Below, in pieces: positions 42,801 to 55,253 of a stretch of 64,000 bases of DNA. The stretch's first letter is position 1; every line of letters starts with the position of its first letter. The notes beneath the pieces are model-generated. The model worked only from the letters and a program-made list of their open reading frames with translations, did not search any database and was not told the DNA's origin. This DNA comes from Astropecten irregularis (lineage: Eukaryota; Echinodermata; Asteroidea; Paxillosida; Astropectinidae): assembly GCA_963971285.1 (NCBI GenBank), contig OZ020246.1:22504455-22568454 (forward strand), in the 5' to 3' direction. Made by a program: the position numbers and the translations under genes.

Positions 42801-43658
42801 CAGTCACATCAGGACATGCTAGGGACATATTCTACACGATGACCGCCCTGAGTGCTGTCGTCTTCGTACCTACTATGTGAGTTTACATACGGACGCCATC
42901 TTTGCTTTATTATTGAAAAAACATCTTATACAGAAAAGGTGATCGTTGATTGTGCATGTAGCTCGTGCCGGTCCACCATTCCAATCGGTTTGACTTTTCA
43001 GTATTCCCTGTTCATTTGTGGAATATTATTTTGATGGGTCATATAGGAAGACAAAACGTGAACAGGTTGGCAACCGGCTCATATTTTGCTTCCAAATCTC
43101 AACTGTCCATACTTTAATAGTCAAAGCCTATAGTATATTTTGGCGATACCTTTTGGCTACCGCTGGATGGACTACTCAGGTAGGGGGAGATGAGACCTAT
43201 TACCTGCATGATACAATGAGCGTCAGATGCGACTGTACGGTCATGTGGCTAGATTCCCTGCGAGCGATCCGGCCAGGCAAATTCTCTCTATGAGAGAACC
43301 TACTGGTAGGAGTCGCCCTGTACGGCGTCCACATGACACTGGTTTGGTCAGATGGATAGTTATTTTGCTGATATGGGCATGGGTCGTGTGGCTGCCTGGG
43401 GGATGGCTATCAGAAGACCGAAGGAGTACCACTTGAAGGTAGATGCGGCAACGCGCTGCCGCGGCGCATGCTCCCACTGGTTGATTGATTAATTTTGGCT
43501 CAAAGTATAAGTTCCGTTCATTCTTTTGCTCGTATAGAGTGTTGCACGTCTTGGAGCCGAAGGGAGGTTTCCACCCAGATCAGACAACGGAAGGCAATGA
43601 TGAGAGCTCAGACTGCAACCTAACGCCACATCAAAGCATACGAGAAGACGACAAATGA
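39823..43658 (+). CDS. MFS transporter, SLC46-like (proton-coupled folate transporter family)
   Basis: Five exons: 39823-40807, 41850-41984, 42132-42203, 42717-42876 and 43538-43658 (TGA), 490 aa in frame. It is probably a 12-segment transporter; SLC46 members move folates, small peptides or related molecules with protons. The first segment is about residues 23-50. It is followed by an extracellular loop with two N-glycosylation sequons (NFT at 62, NGS at 76) and the MFS signature SDYTGRRP at 116-123 between segments 2 and 3. The C-terminal half starts at about 277 (RIVVLLACYAIVALNMHG). The tail (HVLEPKGGFHPDQTTEGNDE) is hydrophilic and cytosolic. Exon phases 1,1,1,2 agree across all junctions. 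Two start codons (39823, 39826) are in tandem. The substrate cannot be read from the sequence; assignment within SLC46 is by similarity in layout and is less sure than MFS membership. Confidence 0.8.
41092..41218 (+). mobile_element. tRNA-derived element, family B, with inverted ends
   Basis: GAACAAAGATAATTGAC on the left and GTAAATTGTTCTTTGTTC on the right enclose a core with GGATAGCTCAGTTGGTGGAG (box A) and GCCGGTTCGAATTCCGCTCC (box B). There is no A-tail. It lies in intron 1 of the SLC46-like gene. Confidence 0.75.
43165..43486 (+). mobile_element. LINE 3' end fragment (reverse-transcriptase ORF C-terminus)
   Basis: With frameshifts, the translation gives RLYGHVARFP, then DPARQILSMREPTGRSRPV, RRPHDTGLVRW, MGMGRVAAWGMAIRRP and KVDAATRCRGACSH. 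This is the characteristic end of the reverse-transcriptase ORF of a LINE common in invertebrate deuterostomes. Upstream parts (YRWMDY) are frameshifted and the element is 5' truncated. It lies in intron 4 of the SLC46-like gene. Confidence 0.75.
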
Positions 43659-43822
43659 ACTTGAATTCTGTCTCCACGCCAGAAACACCTCTACCTCGAC
43701 GTCCACGTGTAGTGATTATGTCAAGGCAGTTATCATGAGAAACGATTAACTTATAGCTGTATATTTATGGCTTTATATTCAATTTTTAATTCCTATTTAT
43801 TCGTGTAAATATGCGGGATTCT

Positions 43823-43828
43823 AATAAA
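43823..43828 (+). terminator. Poly(A) signal AATAAA of the SLC46-like gene
   Basis: AATAAA lies 165 bp after the stop codon, followed by GT-rich bases (TATGTTGTTTGGTG). It is the best candidate for transcript 3' end formation. Confidence 0.55.
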
Positions 43829-45090
43829 GACTAGTTATGTTGTTTGGTGCTTTTCCAATGATAAAATGAGACAATGGAAGATATAGGATTTGAAATAATT
43901 AGTGGTGTGATCTCGAGATCCGCTGTGTTTGAATTCGGCCAGATCAATTTACAAACGCACACTTTCATGCTAATAATAAATAATAAACAGATGATGGGTC
44001 GTCAGGGAACCATTCCCATGCTAGGGTCGTGCACAAAACTTTACTTACTTACCTATTCTATTAAAGTATTAACAGTCTATAAACCAATGAACTTGAAATT
44101 GACATAAGTTAATACTGAGTGCATTCTTTATCTTCTATGGACAATAATAACATGTCTTTAACAGTTATCTGATACCTTAGGGAGACATCGAAATGTCTTT
44201 CTATTTATCTATGTTTCCCACATGTTCACTTTCAGATGCTAACCTGTCTCCCTAATATTTGTAATACCCCCTGTAATTACAAGAACTAACCAAGTTACCA
44301 TTGTCGGTAATACTACATCTTACATTCTTTCTGTTATCAAACATACTCGCTTCCTCTTTAGAAAAAGACCCCGAAAGAACACGCAAATGATATCGTTTCC
44401 ATATTGAACAATCCATACAGGAACATTTTTTATTACAGTAATTTCGCATAAAACTGCTATGAAATAAAACAAAGTCAATTGCTCTATTATGATTATGAAT
44501 CCGGAATTTACAATAATCTTTACCTTATTATTATGAATACACGTTAGCTCAAAGCGTCCCGATGGAAAATAAAAGGTGAACTGATTGTACATGTATAATT
44601 AAAAACACAATCTCTACAAAACAATGTCGGTGTTTGGCAGTAAAATGGTGACTTAAAAAAACCATACATCTTGTTTTTAATTAATGAAGTTTTGAAGTAA
44701 ATTGCATGTGCAAACTGCGTGTCCGTTATTATGTCTCGAAATAGAGAAAAAAATAATTGAGCAATAACGCGCGAACGGATTTTGGGCAGATTTTTTTTTT
44801 TCAAATGACGATCTTTACAGCAATGTCATAATGCTCCTATTTTATGAACTTTGCATGGCAAAATGCTACCTGTCGGTAATCAGCATCACAACTCATATTT
44901 TGGTCAACAGAGGGCAGCAAACAGACTATTGCAATTTTCAAAATGTTTTAACTTCTCAAAAGGATTGGTAAAATACAATGTTCAAACCAAAATTTATTCA
45001 TAAAAATGATTAAACCATTCGTGTTATGGGTTCAATGTACATCCACTGAACAGTTTATAGTCGCACATGCAGGTTTCGGTTAAACGGCAT

Positions 45091-45323
45091 GGGGCAATTT
45101 CACGGCCCTGCTTAGCACAACAATTTGCTAACCATGAAATGTATGTCTTAATAAAAACATGATTAACGACCAAATTTCCATGTGCTGTGTATCACTCTTG
45201 TGATGGTTCTTTGACTGTTGTTCACTGACAATGAATATCAAATGGTTGTCAGTTTTAATGCTGGTTTGTTTTACTGAGCAAGACATTTTGTGCTAAGCAA
45301 AACAGCCCCATGAAATTGGCCCC
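45091..45323. mobile_element. GGGGCCAATTTCA MITE, 233 bp
   Basis: The left end GGGGCAATTTCACGGCCCTG and the right end CATGAAATTGGCCCC are inverted. The body words TTAATAAAAACATGATTAACG, split by small changes, and TTCCATGTGCTGTGTATCAC match the copy at 49656. Confidence 0.75.
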
Positions 45324-46279
45324 TGGTGTCCTGGTCAGGACAGTTTAGACCCACTGTGATTGAGTTATATTCTTGCTATAAACTTTGCTTATAATATATA
45401 GCAGGCAAAGGTTACCAACGAAAATTCCATGTAAGGTTTATCATAGCAAATCGTGACGGGTTCTCGGCTCGGAGTGTGCGTTCAGGTCTACCTCTCCTTG
45501 AAAAGTTAATCAAAATAATTAGCATTGGGAAAGCTTGGGTCCTGTCAAAGTCACTATCTAAGTTACCGCTTACACATTTTAATGCTGAGAAGGTTTCTTA
45601 AAAAAAAAAGAATGAGCTCACATGGACTTTATACAACACGGATATTTCAGTACAAACAAAAATCTAGAATACTCTCGTCATGATTTTGTAGAAAATCCAT
45701 TTTTGGGGGTGAAATACACATTTTCTTGTACGGGACCAGTTTACAAACCATTCTACAATCACAGACATCAGTATATTGTCTTTAAAAAGGCACAAGTCCA
45801 TGACCAGCATTTTGTTAACAATAGAAGCCTTTTTGTGTACAACACAATAATCAGAAATTGGAATAACGTGTATAAAAAACAGCCACTTTTTTAAATACAT
45901 GTTGTAATATGGAGCAATTCATAAATACAATGTACACTAATTTACAACCAGAGATGCTTGGAGGCAGAGTACTGTGACGAAGGTAAGGTTCAACTATAGA
46001 AATAAAAACACTTTAACCCCAAAACCGTGTGTGGGGCATTCAGTACGGTATACATGTTTGTGTACATGCAATGGATAGGACGAATAGGCCTTATTCATGG
46101 CGCATCCATTTTGTCACCTTCCTTGTATACCCTTCGGAAAAGACAACACCAATTCTAAAACGAAAACAGATACCAGACTATTCATGAATCCAAGCCTCGG
46201 TTTGATTGCACTGCTTCGAATGCAGGATTGTTGCACCGTGAATGAGGCGAATTCGCCAATACTTCACTCATATTGACCA

Positions 46280-46434
46280 GGGCTCGATTTCACGAAGACA
46301 TGCGATCGATCGTAACTCGAGTTACGACGGATAATATTAACCCATCGTAGGGGGCATATCCCACGTAGGGCTTCAATGCATCAAAATGCCTACGATTGAT
46401 AGTAAGTTACGATGAGTTTGGTGAAATCGAACCC
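46280..46434. mobile_element. GGGCTCGATTTCAC hairpin MITE, 155 bp
   Basis: The ends GGGCTCGATTTCACGAAG and TTGGTGAAATCGAACCC are inverted; inside are GATCGATCGTAACTCGAG and TAAGTTACGATGAG. It is related to 49129-49262 but in the opposite orientation. Confidence 0.7.
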
Positions 46435-49128
46435 TGAACAAACCACTCTAAACATAGTTTCGAATGAAAGAAAAAAGTTCCACCTCACTGAATGGTGTAT
46501 AAAAGGCGAATCGTACTAAAGCGATATTGTAGGTGTGTTTTGTTGACTAACTCATTGTACACAAAATGGTGATCGTCCTATACCAATATTTATATAGAGC
46601 GTCCCCTATTTATCTCCCATTTGGCCTACTTTTTGCATTTTTTTTCTTCCCACTTCGTCCAGATCCAATACAATTTCAGGATCCAATCGTTAACATCACA
46701 CCCAAAACAGCATGTAAAAGAAAACGACATTTTTATAAACGCTTATCACAAAAATGCTTACGGCGCAAGTACTGGAGTGTCAACAATCAAATTCACAATC
46801 ACTGTATCAATATTCATGAGTGGAAAAGTTAAAGAGTGACAATAAATAATTTAGAATTCTTATTTACAACAGTATATAAACAACGACGAACACACACACA
46901 CACACTGGAACGGCACATCAAACCAATCATCTTAACATTATCAAAGCCGCCGTGATTGCTCATTCTGAACGACAAAGCACAGAAGAGGATGTTATTAAAA
47001 GAAACTCGCACACAAAATGGGTGCATGGCTGTTTGTATGTGTGTGTTTTTGTGTATACCCAGACACACTTTCCAGTCACTATGAGGCGTATTCAAGAAAA
47101 TAAAAGTCCTGATGTCACATAAATAATGTATACTATTGAAGAATATTTAAACCTCAACAAGTAGGAACAACGTTTCTTCAGTCAGGTACACTGAATTGAA
47201 ATACATTCACCCATAAATTGACCCAAAATAATTCCCATCAAGCTTAGGCCTACAATCTTACACCCTCGCATGAGGTCAATACCATTTCAAGGCATGTTCA
47301 TTTGAAGATACATGAAATGCACACACGCTTCTTTTTAAACTCGGGAGCAATTTAATACAATAATTGGCTATTTTAATACACATGATCGGTTAAACTACGG
47401 GGTCGACTCTGACCCATTTTGAAGTAAGGATGGAGTATTTAATGCTACGAACACAACCATGGAGGGACTATGTAGTACTGCAGTAGCACGACTTTTTCAG
47501 GTAAGTGAACAAAATGGCGGGAGAAACGAGTGTTTGAGGCCAACGTATTTCATAAAAATGTCTGATTTTTTTTTGGTAGGAGACAAATCTCTGTGTTAAT
47601 GTGGAGAGCGGGTGCAAAGTTTCTTGGGTGAAAAGAGGACATTAATTTTTTGATCACAACCATGCCATAATTATGTCACTTACAAGGTTAGTGAATTGGG
47701 CGGGAAACGAAGAGATTTTGATATATGCGATATCGATGCAAACATAATTCTTATGTACATGCCAATCAAATACCGTCTTATCAACCGAAATATGAAAGCG
47801 ATTCTGACACACCTCCATTTGTTTAATGGTATTTCCTGCCTTATTAGGTCTAAACTTCTCTTTTGAGATACGTAATCAAAATGTAAGATGACACAAAATG
47901 CCTGTACGTCCGTACTAGTGTGTTTCTGCTCTATCATTTGGGCTATTTCGGACAATGCAAGACATACAATTCCAACTTGGTTGTATATGCTAGGAACAAA
48001 AATAATAAATCGCCATTGGCACTATACCGTGAATACAGTTCGGTACGAATTGGTGACACACATGGAAAGTTTGAGAAACGTTGATAGGTAAGAATAGTTT
48101 CTAGTTAGTAAAACCTACGTGTTTTTATTTTGCCAAGGAATGTCCCGTGCAGATACTGCCCATACAAAACAATAAGCCAACATACTTGCACGCTTGGCAA
48201 CAATTCATTTCAAACAGTGTTCGAAACTAGTAAACCACAGTTAGTATTAAAATCAGCTGATTTGTGCATTGCAAAACATATTGCACTATTATAGTACGGG
48301 TATTAAGTTTCTAATGTAACCATAAAAAAGAACATAAAACAAAAAATCGAAATATTTTCAAACAACATCAAGATGTAGGCCTATAAACCGCTTTCTGAGT
48401 CTTTTCTCCTTGTTCATGAGACGTGCCAACAGAGTGAAAACTGGGGAACTTAAAAAATGGCCGTATAGCTTTTCACTGGTACTTGGCACCTTGTGCTGCA
48501 ATGTAGGCCTATAATTCATGGTGCCTTTTCGGCAGGTCATCACAATCTGTATCCAATCTTTGTGACAGCTTGGGACGTTAAACCTGATTTAAAAATGTCT
48601 CGTATGATAAGTATTATGATCTTGTTCACATCATGATAAATCCGTTCATGTTAAATTTACCTGAAAACTCACTCCTGCAATATACATGCCATCAGCACTT
48701 CGCTGACATCCCCAGAAAGTCTAAAATGTAACGAGTCGAGCAGATTGATATTCAAACTGCGCATGCTTAAAGGTCAAAGGTGAACTGGAACTTAATCCAC
48801 CAATCAGCACCCACTGCGTGAAAAATGTGCTCAACGTCACTGTTACTAAAACAGTGTTTGGCAACAATAAGTGCACACATCTAAATGCAAATTGCTATTA
48901 TTCTCGGGGTTTAAACTGTGACACCCAAATACCTCTAGAATTGGCAAGATTTCGAAAAAATATTTGATAAATACAATTCAACAATTTATAATAATAATTA
49001 TAAATAAACAATATATTACAGAGGAAAAATTACAATGAAATTATCTTAGTAAAATGCAGGTTTTGGCTAGCAGCACTTGTTGAGATAAAACTTACTCTTA
49101 TTTATGTTCGTGTGTGGTTTGAGGCCAT

Positions 49129-49262
49129 GGGGTCGATTTCACCAAACTCATCGTAACTTGATACCAATCGTAGGACGCTGCTACAGCCCTACGTACGCTA
49201 CGACTGGTTATCCTTCGTAACTCCAGTTACGATCGATCGTAGGGCTTCATGAAATCGACCCC
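49129..49262. mobile_element. GGGGTCGATTTCAC hairpin MITE, 134 bp
   Basis: The ends GGGGTCGATTTCACC and ATGAAATCGACCCC are inverted, with CTCATCGTAACTTGATACC, CCAGTTACGATCGATCGTAG and CGTAGG words that pair within the element. Confidence 0.75.
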
Positions 49263-49655
49263 TGATATGATTTCAAAGAACGCATTGCACGTAAACCAAC
49301 CCATTCAACAACAAATTATACATCTGTGTTTCGGTCCTATACCCAACCCAATACGTTCCATACCACGGTACCAAATGTATGGCAAGCATTCCCCCCTCAA
49401 ATCTTTCTCCAACAACTCAGAGCACCAACTATCAACAATCACCAAGGACTGCAAAAGCAGTTTCTGTACAATTTCAATATGTTTCTTCTTTTTTTTTCAC
49501 ACAAGGTTGATGATTGCTCCTAAACCCACCATGAGCAAAGCAAGGTGTAAAGCAAAAATGTAAAGTGAGTTTCTTCAACTTGAATCAACATTCTTTTGGA
49601 CTGCTTTGAAAAGGTTCTTCTAGCTAGTGGGCAATTTTTTTTAAAAAGTATTCAT

Positions 49656-49896
49656 GGGGCCAATTTCATAGAGCTGCTTAGCACAGAAATTCGCTAAGCA
49701 TGACATTTCTGTCTTGGTAAAAACAGGATTAACAACCAAATTTCCGTGTGTTGTGTATCACTTGCAATTGTTCTTTGGTTGTTTTTCGCTGACCATGAAT
49801 ATCAAATGAAATTTTCAATGGTGGTTTGTTTTATTGGGCAAGCTTTGTTTGTGCTAAGCAATTTTTTGTGCTAAGCAGCTCTATGAAATTGGCTCC
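49656..49896. mobile_element. GGGGCCAATTTCA MITE, 241 bp
   Basis: The left end GGGGCCAATTTCATAGAGCT and the right end AGCTCTATGAAATTGGCTCC are inverted; GCTTAGCACAG and TGTGCTAAGC extend the pairing. This is the best preserved copy of the family. Confidence 0.8.
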
Positions 49897-51519
49897 AGGT
49901 CTCTTTTTAATAGTAGGACCACTTTCCCCTCATCAAGGTGTTTCTTAAATCATGATAGCTTACATCTATGAATGAACAATCCAACTGGTATAATAATACC
50001 ATTCCATCACTAGATCTGGCAACGGAAAATGAGTGGAAAATCACACAGATGGAAAAAAGGGATGAAAAAGTTATCACCACAGTCAAATGTATACTGGACA
50101 GGAGAATGAATAAGACACGTGGGGTAAGATTCTCATCCTCTTTTTGAAATCCGACATTGGCTTGTGACACTGAACGACTCATTTTCTCACTAACCAGTAA
50201 CATTGTATCTTCAAACAATCTGGTTCCATCTTGGAATTTGTTCTCTTTCACTTTTTTTTATTATATTCTTTTTTTATATACTTTTTTTGTCCTTTTTTTC
50301 TTGGGGATTGGGCAGTACTATCTGTATATAGCTATCCCTGGACATTTGCACTGTCGCATCTGAGTTACTCTGAAAACAATAATAAATAATTGCAAGATAA
50401 ATAAATAAATATCAATATAAAAACAGTGGCATCACCACAGAAATTGCACAGGTATTGAAAAACCAAACAAAAACATAGGCAAGTTTTTTTTACAATAATA
50501 CTTTTGAGTTTTGTTTTCAAGATCTTCTTTTTAGGGCTTGAAGATGCTTCTAACCAATAAGTGAGAATTTTCCTAAAAACCTGTATCCGTCAAACCACTT
50601 AAAAAGCGCAGTTTTCGCTTTCAGGAGAGGAGAATGCAAAACATTTCAGGTAAAACAAAGCAAAAAAAAAAAATTATGATTATTCTCAAAGTAAAATCTA
50701 CAAACTTTGCCCCCATAAAGTTTGATCTCGTCAGTTAACAGACACAAAACATGTCAACTTACCCAAAATAAAAAGATTTTGACACATTTGACACAAAACT
50801 TTTTTAAGATGTGAATTGGGATCTGAACCTAAACATATATTTTTGATTTTCATTGATCTTTTAATCAATGTTAATAAATAATTTAGTGCAAATGTATATT
50901 ACAATTATATTAATTTTTTATGTGAAATCACAGAAAGGGAGCAATTTGCTGCAATTCCGGCGTTGCCCCTTTCCCCTAAATTTTATCTTACCATATCAAA
51001 AAGTAGTAGACAGGTCACAGAACACTTAAATGGTGCTTTGTTGAGCAAAGTGCACACAAATTGTTTTAACGACAAAATCTGCAAATCAGAAATGCAGGGT
51101 ACTTCACTCTGAATAAAACCTCAACAAGTGCTATCTGAGTCGTCTTCACGAGGCAAAAATCATAATTCTAATTCCTAGTGTTAGTGATTTTTAAAAAATA
51201 TTTTTTTTTTATACACACATCAAAACTTCTGCTCTGCTACTTGTTAAATTCCCATTTTCCGTTACTATGGCAAAATGATTTCCTAGGCACACGTCAAGGG
51301 TACGAGGGTTCACAAGGAATCTTCATTGTGACCAATATTTGTGTGTTGTGATGATGTAAAATGTGTTCATCAGAAGCCAATGCATAAGCACAGTTCCACT
51401 ACATAGATGCTGGAGACACATATGAATAACCGAGTGCTCATCTGACAAGAATTTTATCTTTTTTCCAAACACGTTAAAATCCAACCAGGATCTGGTGAAT
51501 GGGCTAAGACATGTATTCA

Positions 51520-51641
51520 GGGCCTGTTTGTTTAACGCAAAGGATCCCAGAATTAGGGATCCAAGTCCTATATGCAGGGTATGCTAAAATGGGATCCGGA
51601 TCTGCAAGATTCGTGATCCTGTGCATTAAACAAACAGGCTC
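51520..51641. mobile_element. PIF/Harbinger-like MITE, 122 bp
   Basis: GGGCCTGTTTGTTTAACGCA and GTGCATTAAACAAACAGGCT are inverted. The body matches 24254-24379 (GGATCCAAGTCCTAT, TAAAATGGGATCCGGATC). Confidence 0.75.
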
Positions 51642-52577
51642 TATTGCATCCTTGCTCAAACCATCTCAACTACCTTGGGAGTATACAACTCTATCTTTAA
51701 GCACTTCAAGTTTCAAGTCCACTTATAGTGAACTCATAGTCAATTCTCCCCTCACATGCACCCATGTGAGAGAGAAGCGCCTATATAAAGTCGGTACATG
51801 TACATGTACAAAGTGCCTTGCATAAGGACACAAGTGCTGTGGCGACATGAATGGGCTCGAAACCCACAATAGGCAGGTCCACATACAGTGGACTCAAGTC
51901 CACCATCAGTGAGATAAGTTATCCACAAGTAAACTTGGGAGTCTTTTTGTCCAAAGTTTTCCAAATGGATTAACATGTGCTTTGTACGGAAAAATTCATT
52001 TTGTGAAACCTCAAAGTTGTTGATAATTGGCACCTGTATCTTTTTGTATCTACTGTGTACTTGTTTGTGTGAACACAGATGCTTACATGTATGTGCAAGC
52101 ATACAGCATGTGCATTTCACTTGATGTCATGGCCTAAGATCCCCAAAGGGCGCCCTCTACAGTTCACAATGGCCAGCTTGTAAGGATAGCACAGTGATGT
52201 AGCCAATAAGCCACTTATTTGATTAGCTTCTGATTTCACACCTTTAATTCACACACTTGAGACACTTCGAGACTTGAGAACAGCCCAAAATACACACCAT
52301 CCTCTATATTTGAACTCACACGGCAACCAAATTTTGTATCATTTATTTAATTTTTTAATTTTTTTTTTCTCCCCAAATGTGAAGATGATGCCTTTGATTT
52401 GGTGTTTCTCAAGTAACTTGGTGGCGGGGTCCAATTCCTGGCGCTGTATCTGAAGCCATTACGAATCACCATCCAATCAGATCGTCCGATTCCAGTTTGG
52501 CTTGTTGTTCGACCAATCACATCTCCTGAACATGGGCGCCGCCCCTTTGGCATCATCCAATCGGACGAGGGTATCCA

Positions 52578-54732
52578 TCAAGGCCAGCCTTCCCAGCTGT
52601 CCTCCTCCTCCTCCATTTGTAGGAATAAATTAGTGAAGAGAACTGCAAAACCAATATTGAGTACAAGCACCAGGAGTACTAAACTGCGACTAGCCGACCA
52701 ACTCTGAAAGTAGAACAACAAATTACACGTCAGAGCAAATTGATGCTACGTAAGTAAAAACAAAAATCAGCAAAAGATACCGCACACATGAAAAAAATTG
52801 GAGATTCCAAAATCCAATAGTGCACCTGCAAGAGTTTGCAACGCATTGGCCAAATACAATGCACACAATTTGTCTGGAAAGGGTCGGCAGATTCCGCGCG
52901 TTGTGGTTGGCCAATGCGTTGAAAACTCTTGGAGGCGCACTATTTGCAAACGCATATTCTGCAAACCTGTCAAAAGTGTGAAAGATAAATTGCCACAAAT
53001 ATGCATCGCCAAAAACAAAACTGTGTGGCTGCCAAAGAAATTATAAGAAAATTATAACGATACTAATTAGCAAATGACTTTCTGGTGTTTTTGTCTGCTA
53101 TTATGCTAATGTAATCAACTTTGAATGTAAGTTTTGCCCTCAAATATCTAACACTATTTTGAGGCAAATGACTTTTATGTTCACAATGAGAGGTCAAGTC
53201 ACTGACTTACACATTGACATTCAAGAAAAGAATGAAGTGGATGTGAGATTCTTTAACATTACTTCAATACCAAGTCCCATGCCATGTTAAGATTAGACAC
53301 ATAGGTAAAAAGCAACTCCTTTCTCCCAACATTCCAAAAGACATAGACCAATCCGACGGCACGATATACTATCTACCATTATTGCAGTGTCCCCGCCTGC
53401 CTTTTGTCTGGCAACAAAAGAATTTACACTTCCACACTCTTTATATTGTAAATTCTTTTGTTGCCGGACAAAAGGCGGGCGGGGACATTGGAGTAATGGC
53501 GGGTGTTTCCTAACTCCATGATCGCGCCGTCGGATCGGTGTATACATGGAGTGTGCATTCTCAATTTTCAAAAGGTAGACATACATGTATATATACATGT
53601 ATGTCTACCTTTTGAAAATTGAGAAGAAATCTGATATATCAGAATTTGTCTACAATCACTCTTACGGTAGTTTCTATTAATAAACGTCATTTATTTCTTT
53701 TGAATATCTTAAATCAAACTTAAAAATACGAAAATTTCAGTGAATCATGAAATTTGTGTGTACATACCACTTTGCCTGCTTGAATAGCAAGAGCGCCCTC
53801 TGCATCCAAGTCTGGGTCAGCCCAGTCCTCATCTCGGCTGTTGGCCCTGGGCAGGTACCTGATTTTGCACCGGGAGGGGAACTTGCCGTCAAAAGTACGG
53901 ATGTGCCCCGGAGGCATGTCTGAGATCAGTGTCACTTCCTTGTTGAATTTGCTCTTTTGTTTTTGTTTTTGTTGCTTCAGTTTCTCCTGCTCTTCTTCCT
54001 CGTCAAATCTTGCATTGGCGTAGGCAGCTTGTGACATTAATTCCTCTTCTAGTTCGTCGTCTACGTTAAAGCTATCATAGTCATCGTAACGGCCCCGGCT
54101 GTGACCCTGGCCTGGGCCCATTCGCCGGTCATACACATCGTCCTCTATGACCCCATCTTGTCGCGACAGCTGACGTTTAGGGACGTTGCGCTTTCTGTCT
54201 GAGACGGCGCGACGTAGCCGGTCAGAATCGGACGTAGTACTGATGCCAGAGTCCGGGGTTAACTCGGCGGAACCGCGCTCCGCATACCGCCGTTCCGGTA
54301 ACGTGCGGTGATGCCTGTCATCATAGTAACCATCGGAGACGCTAGCCTCACTGTCCTGGTACCCGTTAAACCGGACGCTAACCTCCCCATGTTGGTTTCT
54401 TGGGTGATACGACGCTTGATTCCCGTTGCTCGGATGATCTGATGACTGTACACGGCGTCTGGGTGCTGGGCTTCCATCAAACAGATTTCCCGTGGATCGA
54501 GACTCTCTGACTGCCGATGATTCGTAGGATGGATTCGAACCCCGACCGTCCCACTCATTGGCTAGTCGGCTCGGGTGATTTTTAGTGTCTGCTGAGTGGG
54601 TTGGTGTCTGGAAGGTAGGCTCTTGCTTGACCTCAATGATAGTACCTCTCATGTGGCTCTTCCGATCAAACCCTCCGAGGTGACGGCCGAAGAAACTCTT
54701 CTTACGATCAAGCTTGATGTCTCCTGTTCCTC
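52578..54732 (-). CDS. Junctophilin-like protein, C-terminal part
   Basis: Two minus-strand exons, 54732-53768 and 52703-52578 (TGA), give about 363 C-terminal residues; earlier exons lie right of the window. The large exon is low-complexity and charged (GTGDIKLDRKKSFFGRHLGG, Ser/Arg-rich, then an acidic and Gln/Lys-rich EEEEQEKLKQQKQKQKSKF stretch). The last exon encodes one membrane segment, SLVLLVLVLNIGFAVLF, 18 residues before the end of the chain. Junctophilins, which tether the plasma membrane to the ER/SR, have N-terminal MORN repeats, a divergent disordered region and a C-terminal anchor of the form LLNIGLAILFVH encoded by a small last exon. The anchor and layout match, while the MORN part is not in view. 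The tail after the anchor (MEEEEDSWEGWP) is longer than in vertebrates. An unrelated tail-anchored protein remains possible. Confidence 0.6.
52816..52944. mobile_element. AATAGTGC hairpin MITE, 129 bp
   Basis: The ends AATAGTGCACCTGCAAGAGT and ACTCTTGGAGGCGCACTATT are inverted; CGCATTGGCCAA and TTGGCCAATGCG continue the stem. It lies in the last intron of the junctophilin-like gene. Confidence 0.75.
53348..53539. mobile_element. Hairpin MITE with long stem
   Basis: The outer CCAATCCGACGGC pairs with GCCGTCGGATCGG. The inner GTCCCCGCCTGCCTTTTGTC pairs with its near-complement, and CAACAAAAGAATTTACA pairs with TGTAAATTCTTTTGTTG. It lies in the same intron as the elements at 52816 and 53558. 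Confidence 0.75.
53558..53625. repeat. Perfect 68-bp palindrome without spacer
   Basis: Reading out from the centre (between 53591 and 53592), all 34 base pairs match: TTCTCAATTTTCAAAAGG on the left is mirrored by CCTTTTGAAAATTGAGAA on the right, with ACATGTATATATACATGT in the middle. No mismatch was found. Confidence 0.9.
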
Positions 54733-55253
54733 CTGCGAATAATAAATTGCAATTTGATCTTAATCATAAACAACCTGCAACTCCAAAACCTACAATTTCA
54801 TCTTACTACATGATCTAGATGGATTTTGCAAAGGTACACATTTCACAGCCAATACATAGTTCACTAAGTCTTATCTTCACTTGTACTACACATTATAATG
54901 GATGAGAAGAAATGAGTTACTGTGCTACAGATCAATAAGTAAGAACAGAGAATGATTTGAGCAGAAATCCTAACACCCTTGTGACATTGCATCTGATTGT
55001 CACTTACCACTTAAGAAATTAGAAAACTACCATGATACCATCCACATGAAAAAGAATTAGCCACATAAGTATCAACAATAGAAGAAACTGATTAGAAACC
55101 ACACTGTTAGTTACTGTCAATGATAATGTTATTTGACACATGATTAGGCTGGTAAGAAATTAATCACATTAGTAAAATAAGTGAAAGTGAAACGATAGAG
55201 TGTGCACATAATTGCTACATTTATGCAGCCAAATTAACGTTTATAAATCAAAC

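Larger units (their letters stand above)
43659..52577. other. Region between the SLC46-like gene and the junctophilin-like gene
   Basis: No gene is recognised over about 8.9 kb. Because the neighbouring gene at 52578 is on the minus strand, part of this may be its 3' UTR. It contains MITEs at 45091, 46280, 49129, 49656 and 51520 and small runs of CA (46890). Open stretches at 45622-45894 and 49907-50251 have no family features. Confidence 0.6.

Noticed and set aside
46890..46910. Short CA run considered as a satellite or CRISPR-like repeat
   Set aside because: It is a simple dinucleotide run; no spaced direct repeats of CRISPR type occur in the window, and this is animal DNA.
49907..50251. 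A 114-codon minus-strand frame with a hydrophobic segment
   Set aside because: No start context, no splice partners and no family features; probably chance in AT-rich DNA.
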